64,000 nucleotides of DNA from Loktanella sp. Alg231-35 (GCF_900143545.1 NZ_FREV01000005.1:186001-250000), one strand, 5' to 3'; positions 19,330 through 27,561 are shown, counted from the first letter of the stretch. Program-made: numbers and translations. Notes: generated from the sequence alone by a model not told the origin.

Positions 19330-20229
19330 TTAATTCGAAGCGCTCTGAGGCCGTTTTTTTCTTTTCCATCGCTTGTGAACCCAGAACCATTGTTCTGGGT
19401 TTCGCGCTATCTGTGCCGCGAGCCGGGCGTTCATTTCTGGCAGCATCTGTTCAGCTGTGCTGTGGGGAATGGGCGCTTCGACCTCTACCGCGAACGACAG
19501 CCCATCGGCCTGCCTGATCCCGAAATAGGGGATCATCACCGCGTCTAGCTTGAGTGCGATCTGCGCGGCAGAAAGCGATGTGCGCGCCGGGTGTCCCATG
19601 AAGGGGATCAGCGCGCCGGGGGCTGCGACATCAAACAGCAACGTGCCCAGGCCACCGCCCCGCAGATGCCTGACAAAGCCCATGGTGCCACGGTTGCCCT
19701 GCGCAAATACTGGCCCGCCCCAGCTGGTCATGGTTTTGGCGTAGTGGTCATTGAAATAGGCGTTCTGCATCGGGCGATAAAGACCGCCGATGGCGTGTCC
19801 CATCGCCGTGAGCACCTGACGGGGCGCTTCATGATTGCCGAAATGGCCGGTGACAAAGATCACAGGGCGTTTGGCCTTGGTCGCATCCTCTAGTGCATCG
19901 AGCCCGTCACCGCTGGGCTTTGTCGTGCAGAGCTTTTCGCCGAACTCGCGCCAAGAGTAGTTCTCGATGATCGTGCGCCCAAAGTTGTCGCAACAGGCAG
20001 AGGCCAACTGTCTGCGCTTGGTCGCTGTCATATCGGGGTAAACCAGAGCGAGGTTATCCTCGGCCCGTTTGCGATATCCCGCCAGCGGCCCAATGGCCCG
20101 CCGCAAGGCGCTGCCCATCATCGGCACGCGCGTGTCGTAGGGCAGGCGCATGACCGTGCTGATCAACCCGCGCAACGCCCGATCAGCCAGCCAATCGGCT
20201 GTTGTGCCTTCAGGTGCCGTTTTTGTCAC
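19330..20229 (-). CDS. Lysophospholipid/lauroyl acyltransferase family protein (LpxL-like)
   Basis: 299-aa member of the LpxL/HtrB family, inner-membrane enzymes that transfer acyl chains to lipid A precursors or related lipids. The acyltransferase motif HX4E is seen as HFGNHE (His129, Glu134), followed by LYRPMQN and a basic C-terminus (WVHKRWKRKKRP), both family features. Its start overlaps the stop of the nitrile hydratase alpha gene by 4 bp, so the two are probably co-translated although no functional link is known. Which acyl acceptor it uses cannot be read from the sequence. Confidence 0.88.
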   Translation of the reverse strand: MTKTAPEGTTADWLADRALRGLISTVMRLPYDTRVPMMGSALRRAIGPLAGYRKRAEDNLALVYPDMTATKRRQLASACCDNFGRTIIENYSWREFGEKLCTTKPSGDGLDALEDATKAKRPVIFVTGHFGNHEAPRQVLTAMGHAIGGLYRPMQNAYFNDHYAKTMTSWGGPVFAQGNRGTMGFVRHLRGGGLGTLLFDVAAPGALIPFMGHPARTSLSAAQIALKLDAVMIPYFGIRQADGLSFAVEVEAPIPHSTAEQMLPEMNARLAAQIARNPEQWFWVHKRWKRKKRPQSASN

Positions 20230-20870
20230 GTGATGTCCGGGGCTTTTGCCAGACCTGTGCCAATCATGCTGTCACGCGTTACCAGTGTAGCGAGCTTGCC
20301 CGCATCCCAACCGTCGGTGCCTGAGGGCCGGGCGGGGATCACGACATAGCGCATGTCGGCGGTGCTATCGTGGACGCGGACCTGTGTTGTCGCGGGCAGA
20401 TCAACGCCAAATTCGGCCAGAACCTTGCGCGGTTCCTTGACCGTCCGGGACCGATAAGCGCGGGATTTGTACCAATCGGGCGGCAGGCCCAGCAGGTTGC
20501 GCGGGTAGCAAGAACATAAGGTGCAGACGACGACGTTATGAACATCAGACGTGTTTTCCAACGCGATCAGTTTCATCGGGCCGATATCAAAACCCATGTC
20601 GCGGGTCGCGGCGCTGGCATCAGCAAGCAAAGCATCGCGGAATGCCGGGTCAGTCCAGGCCTTGGCCACAACTGACGCCCCGTTGGAAGGGCTGCGCGCA
20701 TCCATCGCATCAATCTGGGCGTTGATCTCAGCCGCCGAAGTCACGCCCTTTTCGATCAGCAATTCGCGCACGGCGATTTCCATCTGCTGCCAATAGGTCA
20801 GCGGGTGGTCGTCATCGGGCCGGTAGGGATGGCCAGACGGCGACAGGTGGTCGTGGTGATCATGGGGCAT
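20226..20870 (-). CDS. nthA: Nitrile hydratase alpha subunit, cobalt type
   Basis: Metal-binding subunit (214 aa) of nitrile hydratase, which converts nitriles to amides. The metal site is VCTLCSCY with Cys116, Cys119 and Cys121; Thr at the third position and Tyr after the last Cys are characteristic of the Co(III) type rather than the Fe type. The N-terminus is His-rich (MPHDHHDHLS). I use the ATG at 20870; a longer frame from 20927 reads through the end of the preceding subunit gene. It overlaps both neighbours (11 bp upstream, 4 bp downstream). Confidence 0.93.
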   Translation of the reverse strand: MPHDHHDHLSPSGHPYRPDDDHPLTYWQQMEIAVRELLIEKGVTSAAEINAQIDAMDARSPSNGASVVAKAWTDPAFRDALLADASAATRDMGFDIGPMKLIALENTSDVHNVVVCTLCSCYPRNLLGLPPDWYKSRAYRSRTVKEPRKVLAEFGVDLPATTQVRVHDSTADMRYVVIPARPSGTDGWDAGKLATLVTRDSMIGTGLAKAPDIT

Positions 20871-21147
20871 GGGGGGCCTCTGCCGGTTCAAGCCAATGGG
20901 CGTAAATTTCTGCGTCAATGGTATCATCGGGGTGAAGCGCGTCGGCGCCCCAGACCTCTGCCATTGTAAAGCGCAGGCGCATCAGTGGCAGTGCGTCACC
21001 TTGCCTGCCATAGGCCAATGCTTCGGGGTTGGGGGAGGGGCCAAGCTGGCGTTCGACCCAGCCGACCTTGCCACGCAAGTAGGCGGGCGTGCGCACATGT
21101 CCGGGCGGCATGTCAGCGCGAACGCGCATGAATTGCCGCACGTTCAT
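20860..21147 (-). CDS. Nitrile hydratase beta subunit, C-terminal domain as a separate gene
   Basis: 95 aa corresponding to the SH3-like C-terminal half of the usual nitrile hydratase beta subunit: GHVRTPAYLRGKVGWVERQL, LPLMRLRFTMAEVWG and DTIDAEIYAHWLEPA match the family. The ordinary beta subunit is about 220-230 aa; here the N-terminal half is the adjacent gene, overlapping by 4 bp (ATGA). This split resembles the three-subunit arrangement of thiocyanate hydrolase and some nitrile hydratases. Confidence 0.88.
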   Translation of the reverse strand: MNVRQFMRVRADMPPGHVRTPAYLRGKVGWVERQLGPSPNPEALAYGRQGDALPLMRLRFTMAEVWGADALHPDDTIDAEIYAHWLEPAEAPHAP

Positions 21148-21491
21148 TTGTTGGCCTCGCCATATGTTGCGCCACGCGCGGCGACCTCTGACATGCGTTG
21201 GGCCAGTTCGGCGGTTGAATAGACGCCTGATTCGATCAAGTTCTGGTTCACCGAAGCGATCCAGCGTTCGTAATAGGTCATGGTTTCAAAGGCCTCTGGC
21301 CCCATGTCCTCGAGGACGCGGCGAAGCCCGTCCACCGTAAAATGCCCCTTGGCCGAGGCGAGGATCATCAGCGCATCGACACGTTTTTCCCAAAGCGAGA
21401 AATCATGCTGATCGGTACGGATCCGGCCTGCGGCATCGCCGCCCATATCATGCCAACGGCGGCCATCGAATGTCTGTGAATCCTTTGTCAT
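21144..21491 (-). CDS. Nitrile hydratase beta subunit, N-terminal domain as a separate gene
   Basis: 115 aa resembling the helical N-terminal half of nitrile hydratase beta: HDMGGDAAGR, then DFSLWEKRVDALMILAS, then FETMTYYERWIASVNQNLIE ending in a short tail. It is first in the overlapping cluster beta-N, beta-C, alpha, acyltransferase. The ATG at 21491 is preferred over the TTG at 21497. I see no separate metallochaperone (p14K/NhlE-type) gene; this small protein also resembles such activators, which share this fold, so either assignment is possible. Confidence 0.78.
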   Translation of the reverse strand: MTKDSQTFDGRRWHDMGGDAAGRIRTDQHDFSLWEKRVDALMILASAKGHFTVDGLRRVLEDMGPEAFETMTYYERWIASVNQNLIESGVYSTAELAQRMSEVAARGATYGEANK

Positions 21492-21547
21492 GGCCAAAGG
21501 TTAGCGCATTCCGTCGGCGGGGTGAATCACATTCCGCGTGGCGGGGC

Positions 21548-22600
21548 CTAAGCTGCCTCTTCCTCTTCTGCGTTTTCATCAGGGTCGATCAGCGTGATCG
21601 TCCCAGAATCGACCAGTTCGCGGATGGCCTTGGTGATTTCGGCCATCGCAGCTTCTGCCTCTGCCTTTTTGATCGGGCCGAGTTCAGAGGCATCTTCGCG
21701 GATTTGCGAGGCCATTCGTTGAGAGATGCTTTCAAGGATGAATTCCGCCGAGGCCACCAGCTGTTCATCGCCCGCCAGCCCAGCAGCGATCGCGGCGGTC
21801 ATGATCTGGCCATCCACAGCGCGGATGCAATTGGGAATGTCTGTTGGTTTGACCCGTGGTGCGATATCCTTGAAGGTAAAGATCGCTTTGCGGACGCTGT
21901 TGGCAAACGTGGGATCTGTAGTGCCCAACCCGGTGAGCAGATCTTCGCGTGTTTCCGTGGGGGTAGCGTTCAGGATGGCACCCAGCCGCTGCACCGGTGC
22001 CATTTCAAAGGCGAGTGGGTTAGCCGAACTATAGTCCTGCGCAAGGGCTGCACCAATGCGGCGCACGGCGTCAGGCGAGACATCGGCGGTTTGCGACATC
22101 GCATAGGTGATGCGCCGCGCGCGATCACCGGGTGTTTTTGTCAGCACCTCAGCTGCCTTAGCGACGGGCAATTTGGACAATGTGACCGCACATAACTCGG
22201 TGCTTTCGGCGCACATGATATCGACGATCCGGGTGATATCCAGATTGACGACAGTGGGCCAGTGATCACCGTTGCGCACTTCATGGGTTTGCTTGCGCAG
22301 CTTGTCCGCCAATGGGCCGCTCAAGTGGTCGGCGAGAGCCATGACAGCACCGTCATGCGTGCCAGGGGCGGATAGGCCAACCGCCTCAAGCTCGGCCAGG
22401 AATTCCTCTGCGACGGTGGTGACCGTGTTCCGGTCCACCAGCCGCAGGGCGCCCAGTTCCTGCGTCCGCAAAAGTTGCAAATGTTCGGGCAGTTGCGACA
22501 GCGATAGTTGCGTGCCATCACCGATGAGCATCTGCACGATCATCGCCGCCTTTCGGCGGCGTGTTGGTGGTGCGGTATCTGGAAGTGTAGGTATGTCCAT
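21548..22600 (-). CDS. fliG: Flagellar motor switch protein FliG
   Basis: 350-aa protein with the FliG layout: N-terminal RRRKAAMIVQMLIGDG, a middle domain starting at about residue 120, and a C-terminal torque domain with FTFKDIAPRV, which matches the FTFEDI segment of FliG, then DGQIMTAAI and ILESISQRMASQIRED. It sits on the C ring and interacts with stators. No other flagellar gene is in the window. The upstream neighbour in the same direction is an AHL-binding protein 34 bases away, so the two may be co-transcribed. Confidence 0.9.
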   Translation of the reverse strand: MDIPTLPDTAPPTRRRKAAMIVQMLIGDGTQLSLSQLPEHLQLLRTQELGALRLVDRNTVTTVAEEFLAELEAVGLSAPGTHDGAVMALADHLSGPLADKLRKQTHEVRNGDHWPTVVNLDITRIVDIMCAESTELCAVTLSKLPVAKAAEVLTKTPGDRARRITYAMSQTADVSPDAVRRIGAALAQDYSSANPLAFEMAPVQRLGAILNATPTETREDLLTGLGTTDPTFANSVRKAIFTFKDIAPRVKPTDIPNCIRAVDGQIMTAAIAAGLAGDEQLVASAEFILESISQRMASQIREDASELGPIKKAEAEAAMAEITKAIRELVDSGTITLIDPDENAEEEEAA

Positions 22601-22634
22601 GCCGCAGTGTTACGGGCACTGCGTAAAAGAACGG

Positions 22635-23123
22635 TTAGGAACCGGGGTGCGTCACCATGATGGACATCTTTTTGAGTTGCTCAACCGTTTCGGGTTTGAG
22701 CGCTTGCTGATCGCTGGTGGCGACATGCAATGCCTCGAACCGTTCGACAATTTCACCCATCTCGGCATCGGTGAATTCGCGATCGGGGCGGGCAAACCCG
22801 GACATGCTGTGGCTGCCGCCGGTGGTGGTGGCATAAAGCATCCCGTATTTCATGCCATATTCAGCTGCTTGACCCAGAATATTTGCCGGATCTTCCAAAT
22901 CCGACCAGCGGCAGGTGCCGGTGTTTTCAAAGCACCACGATACTGTAGGATCATTCACCAAAAGACCTGCCTGCGAGTAGTGTTCGAGCCAAGGGCGCGG
23001 ATAGCTCTGAAAAAAGAACGCAGGTGTTGTAAATTTGATATGCAAGCCCAAAGCATAGCCCGATTCCGAGCGATCCTTGAATTCTCCAAGGACCTTACTG
23101 AGGTCAAACTTCGCGGCGCTCAT
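22635..23123 (-). CDS. LuxR-like autoinducer-binding protein lacking the HTH domain
   Basis: About 162 aa made of the acyl-homoserine-lactone-binding domain only. The pocket residues are all in register with TraR: Trp and Tyr in WLEHY, Asp in NDP nine residues after that Tyr, and Trp in CRW 15 residues later. It stops at LKPETVEQLKKMS...HPGS, about where the first HTH helix ends in its divergent paralogue, so DNA binding should be absent. It could act as an antiactivator, dimerisation partner or ligand sink (TrlR-like logic). ATG 23123 is preferred over GTG 23174 on alignment to the paralogue. fliG follows. Confidence 0.85.
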   Translation of the reverse strand: MSAAKFDLSKVLGEFKDRSESGYALGLHIKFTTPAFFFQSYPRPWLEHYSQAGLLVNDPTVSWCFENTGTCRWSDLEDPANILGQAAEYGMKYGMLYATTTGGSHSMSGFARPDREFTDAEMGEIVERFEALHVATSDQQALKPETVEQLKKMSIMVTHPGS

Positions 23124-23261
23124 TCCAAATCTCGCTTTCAGGTTGCCAAGCTCATATATTTGAAAGTATTCCACTACAGGCTTTATAGAAAGATAGTCTA
23201 AAGGTAAGGTTGTGGGAGCAACAAGGCAATTCTTCCAGGTGGGGCTCGTCGGGGAATTTGA

Positions 23262-23870
23262 ATGGCGGCATTATTGGGTCCAGATGAGATCGGGCAGTTA
23301 GCCCCGTCTGGATATTACATAGCCCTAAGGATTGGGTTCGCCTTCCCTATGGAAGAGGTTAATGCTTTGCCTGCTGAATGGGTTGAGCATTATACCAAAC
23401 AACGATTTATGCTTTTTGATCCGGTAATTAGGTGGGCCTACGCCAATGTAGGCGCATCGCGCTGGAGCGCCCTTGAAGTGGACGACCCCAAGAAGGTTAT
23501 TGCGCAGGCACAGACCTTTGGTTTGCGCTACGGCGTGACGGTTGCTGTGCTTGATTCGGGTGCCAACGCACAGCGTTCCTTTGCATCTTTTGCGCGATCT
23601 GACCGCGAATACACCGAACTTGAGATAAAATTGCTACAGGCGTTTGTCACGCGGCGCCATAATGAGACAGCACCCCCAACCAATCTGACGCGCGCCGAAT
23701 TGGAAGCCCTCGGCATGGTCAAGGACGGCAAGCGATTAAAGGAAATCGCCTATGAGTTGAGCGTTAGTGAGGGTGCTGTGAAGCAGCGTTTGAAGAACGC
23801 AAAACTGAAGCTTGGGGCCAAAACAGGCACCCAAGCGGCAGCGCTGGCAAATCAATTTGGCTTAATCTAG
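23262..23870 (+). CDS. LuxR-family quorum-sensing transcriptional regulator
   Basis: 202 aa with both parts of a LuxR regulator: an autoinducer-binding domain carrying the same pocket signature (WVEHY, FDP, SRW with the expected spacings) and a C-terminal helix-turn-helix (LTRAELEALGMVKDGKRLKE, then IAYELSVSEGAVKQRLKNAK) with the conserved EIAxxL and SxxxVK pattern. GGGGA precedes the ATG. It is divergent from the HTH-less paralogue and lies 124 bases before luxI in the same direction, so it probably controls luxI in response to the AHL. Confidence 0.93.
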   Translation: MAALLGPDEIGQLAPSGYYIALRIGFAFPMEEVNALPAEWVEHYTKQRFMLFDPVIRWAYANVGASRWSALEVDDPKKVIAQAQTFGLRYGVTVAVLDSGANAQRSFASFARSDREYTELEIKLLQAFVTRRHNETAPPTNLTRAELEALGMVKDGKRLKEIAYELSVSEGAVKQRLKNAKLKLGAKTGTQAAALANQFGLI

Positions 23871-23918
23871 GCGAAATTCAGGCTTTTTTTCCCCTTTGAG
23901 AACAATTAGACCTAAATG

Positions 23919-23941
23919 ATCAATGAATTCTAATCATTGAT
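23919..23941 (+). promoter_or_regulatory. Perfect inverted repeat upstream of luxI; candidate LuxR binding site
   Basis: ATCAATGA, a 7-base spacer ATTCTAA, and TCATTGAT: exact reverse complements. The dyad ends 53 bases before the luxI start in the luxR-luxI gap. Length and position suit a lux-box-like operator, though the sequence is not the classical lux box. Confidence 0.5.
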
Positions 23942-23994
23942 TTGCGACGCAGTGGGGGCTGACGCCGCAAGCGACTCAACCAGAGGGGAAGATA

Positions 23995-24666
23995 ATGGAG
24001 AAGATTACTTTTAACCTGACGGAGCTCCACAAGCATGGAACTGCGTTTTTTGAATTCCTTGCCTTGCGTAAGCAGTTCTTCGTGGATCAGTTGGGTTGGG
24101 ACATCCCACATGACGACGATGTGGAGATGGATCAATACGACAACCCGAAAGCCTATTATTCGCTGGTGCTAAAGGATGGCAAAGTAGTTGCCGGTGGGCG
24201 CGCGATGGCGACGACAGCGCAATGGGGGTCTCATACCTATATGTTGCGTGATGCTGTTGAGGGCAAAATTATCGGTATCCCCGATACCATCGTCAACGAG
24301 GTCGAGGTCACAGCAAGCGTCTGGGAATGTACCCGCGTTGTTGTGTCCTCAGAAATCAAAGACCCGTCCGAGAGCGCCGAATGCCTAGCATTGATCGTCA
24401 AGGGGCTAGCCGAGCAAGCGCTCGAGCATAGCGGAACAGAACTTATGGCGCTGAGCCGCCCGTCGCTTTTGCGGGCCTTGCGCAGGATCGGATACAGCCC
24501 ACGCACGATTGGCGAACCTTATGTCAATTCCGACGATGGCCGTCGCTATGTTGCGATGAGCATGCCGCTGATTGAAGCGGTCGCCGAGAAACCGCATCAC
24601 ATGCCGGTGACGAAAGCCACACATCGTCCAAATCACAGTCTGGTTCACGCACCGGTCAAACTCTAG
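23995..24666 (+). CDS. Acyl-homoserine-lactone synthase (LuxI family)
   Basis: Makes an N-acyl-homoserine lactone from S-adenosylmethionine and an acyl-ACP. The 223-aa protein has the invariant residues Arg25, Trp35, Asp46 and Asp49 (in EMDQYDNP), Arg69 (GGRA) and Glu111/Arg114 (WECTR), matching the LuxI set. The C-terminal tail (residues about 195-223) is longer than in LuxI. GAGGGG lies just before the ATG. Acyl chain length cannot be told. Located behind a LuxR gene and a dyad; fabD, fabG, acpP and fabF about 23 kb away make acyl-ACP donors. Confidence 0.95.
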   Translation: MEKITFNLTELHKHGTAFFEFLALRKQFFVDQLGWDIPHDDDVEMDQYDNPKAYYSLVLKDGKVVAGGRAMATTAQWGSHTYMLRDAVEGKIIGIPDTIVNEVEVTASVWECTRVVVSSEIKDPSESAECLALIVKGLAEQALEHSGTELMALSRPSLLRALRRIGYSPRTIGEPYVNSDDGRRYVAMSMPLIEAVAEKPHHMPVTKATHRPNHSLVHAPVKL

Positions 24667-24708
24667 GTCGGACCCATCTGGTTGCGTTCAATGCGGCTGC
24701 CCCCAAGA

Positions 24709-24728
24709 CTGACTGACCCCTCAGTCAG
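24709..24728. terminator. Hairpin between convergent luxI and purB
   Basis: Perfect 8-bp stem CTGACTGA/TCAGTCAG with loop CCCC. It overlaps the last codons of purB and lacks a T run on either side, so it is a weak terminator candidate. Confidence 0.35.
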
Positions 24729-26029
24729 CCCCCAAAGACACGGTTGAAAATCGTGTCGACGTGTTTGGTGTGATAACCGAGATCGAATTTCTCTTCGATC
24801 TCGGTCTTTGACAGTGCCGCCAACACATCAGCATCACCCAGCAGTTCGGTCTGGAAGTCGGCGCCTTGTTCCCAGACTTTCATCGCATTGCGCTGGACAA
24901 GCCGATAAGCGTCTTCGCGGCTAACCCCTGCCTGCGTCAGCGCCAAAAGCACGCGCTGCGACATGACCAGCCCGCGGAACTTGTTCATATTGGCCAGCAT
25001 GTTGTCGGGGTAGATCACCAACTTTTCGATGACACCGGCAAGGCGGTTCAGGGCAAAGTCCAATGTGACAGTTGTGTCCGGGCCTATGGCGCGCTCAACA
25101 GATGAGTGGCTGATATCGCGTTCATGCCACAGCGCCACGTTCTCCATTGCGGGAACCACGGACATGCGCACGAGGCGTGCAAGACCTGTCAGGTTCTCGG
25201 TCAGCACAGGGTTGCGCTTGTGCGGCATCGCAGAAGAGCCTTTTTGCCCTTTTGAGAAAAATTCCTCGGCTTCCAATACCTCGGTGCGCTGCATGTGGCG
25301 GATTTCCGTGGCGATGTTTTCGATGCTCGAGGCGATCACACCAAGCGTTGCAAAGAACATGGCGTGCCGGTCGCGGGGAATGACTTGTGTGCTGATCGGC
25401 TCTGGCGCGAGGCCCAATTGCGCGCAAACATGTTCCTCAACCGAAGGGTCGATATTGGCGAAGGTGCCAACAGCGCCAGAGATAGCACCCGTTGCGATCT
25501 CTTCACGGGCATTGAGCAGGCGCGCGCGGCCTCGGTCCATCTCGGCGTAAAAGCGTGCAAAGGTCAGGCCCATTGTTGTGGGTTCGGCGTGAATACCGTG
25601 GCTGCGCCCGATCCGTACCGTTTCCCTATGTTCATAGGCGCGTGCTTTGAGGGCGGCCAGCACCCGGTCCATATCGGCGATCAGCAGATCGGCCGCGCGG
25701 ACAAGTTGCACATTGAATGTCGTGTCCAGAACATCGGATGATGTCATGCCCTGATGCACAAACCGTGCATCCTCGGAGCCGATGTGTTCGGCAAGGTGCG
25801 TCAGGAAAGCGATCACGTCGTGTTTGGTGACGGCCTCGATCTCATCAATGCGGGCGACGTCAAACGTGACGTCCTTGGCTTTCCAGACGGCCTCGGCGTT
25901 TTCCTTGGGAATCACGCCAATGGCGGCTTGGGCGTCGCAGGCATGTGCCTCGATCTCGTACCAGATGCGGAATTTGGTTGCTGGCTCCCAAATAGCGGTC
26001 ATATCAGGACGAGAATAGCGAGGGATCAT
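24725..26029 (-). CDS. purB: Adenylosuccinate lyase
   Basis: Purine-biosynthesis lyase acting on SAICAR and adenylosuccinate. The 434-aa sequence begins MIPRYSRPDMTAIWEPATKF and contains the fumarase/aspartase superfamily signature GSSAMPHKRNP, the HQGMTSSDVLDT block and RSHGIHAEPTTMG. Full family length; stands alone, convergent with luxI. Confidence 0.97.
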   Translation of the reverse strand: MIPRYSRPDMTAIWEPATKFRIWYEIEAHACDAQAAIGVIPKENAEAVWKAKDVTFDVARIDEIEAVTKHDVIAFLTHLAEHIGSEDARFVHQGMTSSDVLDTTFNVQLVRAADLLIADMDRVLAALKARAYEHRETVRIGRSHGIHAEPTTMGLTFARFYAEMDRGRARLLNAREEIATGAISGAVGTFANIDPSVEEHVCAQLGLAPEPISTQVIPRDRHAMFFATLGVIASSIENIATEIRHMQRTEVLEAEEFFSKGQKGSSAMPHKRNPVLTENLTGLARLVRMSVVPAMENVALWHERDISHSSVERAIGPDTTVTLDFALNRLAGVIEKLVIYPDNMLANMNKFRGLVMSQRVLLALTQAGVSREDAYRLVQRNAMKVWEQGADFQTELLGDADVLAALSKTEIEEKFDLGYHTKHVDTIFNRVFGG

Positions 26030-26115
26030 GGGCAGGCACCTTATTGATGGGGTGGGCAGACGATTCCTGTCGCGTCATAAGGGGGTGGGCGCAAAGCCTC
26101 AAGGGAGAGATGGGC

Positions 26116-26445
26116 ATGTTGCGGCTGATCGCGGTCTTTATCGTCTGTGCGGGGGCAGTGACAGCGCAAGAGTGGCGCGCGCTTAGCGGTGCTGAGATCG
26201 CAGCGGCGCTGACGGACCGCAGTTTGACCTATCCCAATGCGACGCAGCATTTCTATGCCTCGGGGCGGACGCTTTACAATGCAGGTCAGGACAGTTGGGG
26301 CTATTGGGCCGTGCGCGGCGATCAGTATTGCAGCCAATGGCCACCGGGGGCGCTGTGGGATTGCTATGATATGGCGGTGATGGGTGATGCGCTGCGCTTT
26401 GTTGGCGCTGATGGCAGCACGACCGACGGAGTATATGCGCAGTGA
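26116..26445 (+). CDS. Small secreted protein of unknown function
   Basis: About 109 aa. A signal peptide (MLRLIAVFIVCAGAVTAQ) precedes a short domain WRALSGAEIAAALTDRSLTY and then GYWAVRGDQYCSQWPPGALWDCYDM, with two cysteines in the mature part that could pair. Tryptophan-rich secreted proteins of this kind recur in Rhodobacteraceae but I do not know a function. The ATG at 26116 is best spaced from AGGGAGA; another in-frame ATG is two codons earlier. Its stop overlaps the next gene's GTG. Confidence 0.7.
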   Translation: MLRLIAVFIVCAGAVTAQEWRALSGAEIAAALTDRSLTYPNATQHFYASGRTLYNAGQDSWGYWAVRGDQYCSQWPPGALWDCYDMAVMGDALRFVGADGSTTDGVYAQ

Positions 26446-26858
26446 AGTTAGGTGCCGAGGATTTTCTGGGCCGCTGGCGGATATTCCGCGAGATCACCGA
26501 CTTTCGTATTCTGGGAAGCGGCACGCTTGAGGGCGAAGCGACGTTCACCGCCAATGCTGACGGCTTGCACTATCACGAGCAGGGCGCGCTTTGCTTTGCC
26601 GGTGGTGCGCCGGTATTGGCGGAACGCAGCTATCTGTGGTCATTTGGCAAAAACACGGTCGATGTCGCCTATGCCGATGGCGCCCCGTTTCACAGCTTTG
26701 AGCTGACAGGTGGACCAGAGGCATGCCTGCACATTTGTGGCGCTGACACGTATCGGGGCACATATTCATTCGTGCGGTTTCCTGATTGGCAGGTGACGTG
26801 GTCCGTGGAAGGACCGCGCAAGCGGTATCGATCCGTTACACGCTATACCCGCGACTGA
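26442..26858 (+). CDS. DUF6314-family protein
   Basis: 138-aa soluble protein: FLGRWRIFREITDFRILGSG, then ALCFAGGAPVLAERSYLW, FHSFELTGG and HICGADTYRGTY; this pattern matches the lipocalin-like DUF6314 family known from alphaproteobacteria. Function unknown. The GTG start at 26442 overlaps the preceding stop codon, so the two are translationally coupled. bioY follows 75 bases later. Confidence 0.75.
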   Translation: MKLGAEDFLGRWRIFREITDFRILGSGTLEGEATFTANADGLHYHEQGALCFAGGAPVLAERSYLWSFGKNTVDVAYADGAPFHSFELTGGPEACLHICGADTYRGTYSFVRFPDWQVTWSVEGPRKRYRSVTRYTRD

Positions 26859-26933
26859 TAACGCTACCAGACTTGCGCTGCGCCGCAGCATGGGCAATAA
26901 ACACGCAACGCAATCAACAAGGGAGAGCGGCAC

Positions 26934-27539
26934 ATGGCCCTCGCACTTAACGACAAAGTTTTGACTGAGGCCTTTGGCCCCTCCGAAGGAACCGCACTGC
27001 GCGTCAAGCAGGTGCTTATGGTTGTTTTGGGGATCGTGGCTTTGTCCATCCTCGCAAAAGTCAAAATTCCAATGTGGCCTGTGCCAGTCACCATGGGCAC
27101 ATTCGCCGTGCTGACCATCGGGGCAGCTTATGGCCCACGTCTGGGGCTGGCGACCATCCTTGGATACATGATCATTGGCGCGCTGGGCTTTGACGTCTTT
27201 GCAAGCTCTTCGGCTGAAAACGCAGGCCTGACATACATGATGGGCGGCACTGGCGGCTATCTCGTGGGTTATGTGCTTGCCACATTGGCGCTTGGCTTTG
27301 CTGCGCGCGCAGGTTGGGATCGTTCGGTTGTACTTATGGCCGTGGCCCTGTTGATCGCCAATGCGCTGATCTATGTGCCCGGTGTGGCCTGGCTGACTGT
27401 GCTGTATGAAGGCAAAGGTCTGGCCTGGGCGGTTGACGTGGGCCTGAAACCCTTCCTGATCGGTGATGCGCTCAAGCTGGGTCTTGCGGCACTGCTGGTG
27501 CCCGGTTTGTGGAAGCTGATCGGCAGCGCGCGGTCCTAA
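26934..27539 (+). CDS. bioY: Biotin transporter BioY (ECF S component)
   Basis: 201-aa membrane protein of the BioY family, the substrate-capture component of biotin ECF transporters. It shows KVKIPMWPVPVTMGTFAVLT, the conserved signature around the second helix, then GAAYGPRLGLATILGYMIIG and GGTGGYLVGYVLA, with six predicted helices. No bioM/bioN energy-coupling genes are nearby; many BioY genes are unlinked to them. GGGAGAG lies upstream of the ATG; a terminator follows. Confidence 0.95.
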   Translation: MALALNDKVLTEAFGPSEGTALRVKQVLMVVLGIVALSILAKVKIPMWPVPVTMGTFAVLTIGAAYGPRLGLATILGYMIIGALGFDVFASSSAENAGLTYMMGGTGGYLVGYVLATLALGFAARAGWDRSVVLMAVALLIANALIYVPGVAWLTVLYEGKGLAWAVDVGLKPFLIGDALKLGLAALLVPGLWKLIGSARS

Positions 27540-27561
27540 ACCCTGCGAAACGAATTGAAGA

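Noticed and set aside
21144..21491. Frameshifted single nitrile hydratase beta gene
   Set aside because: Both halves end and begin cleanly with an ATGA overlap, as in coupled genes, and similar split forms are known.
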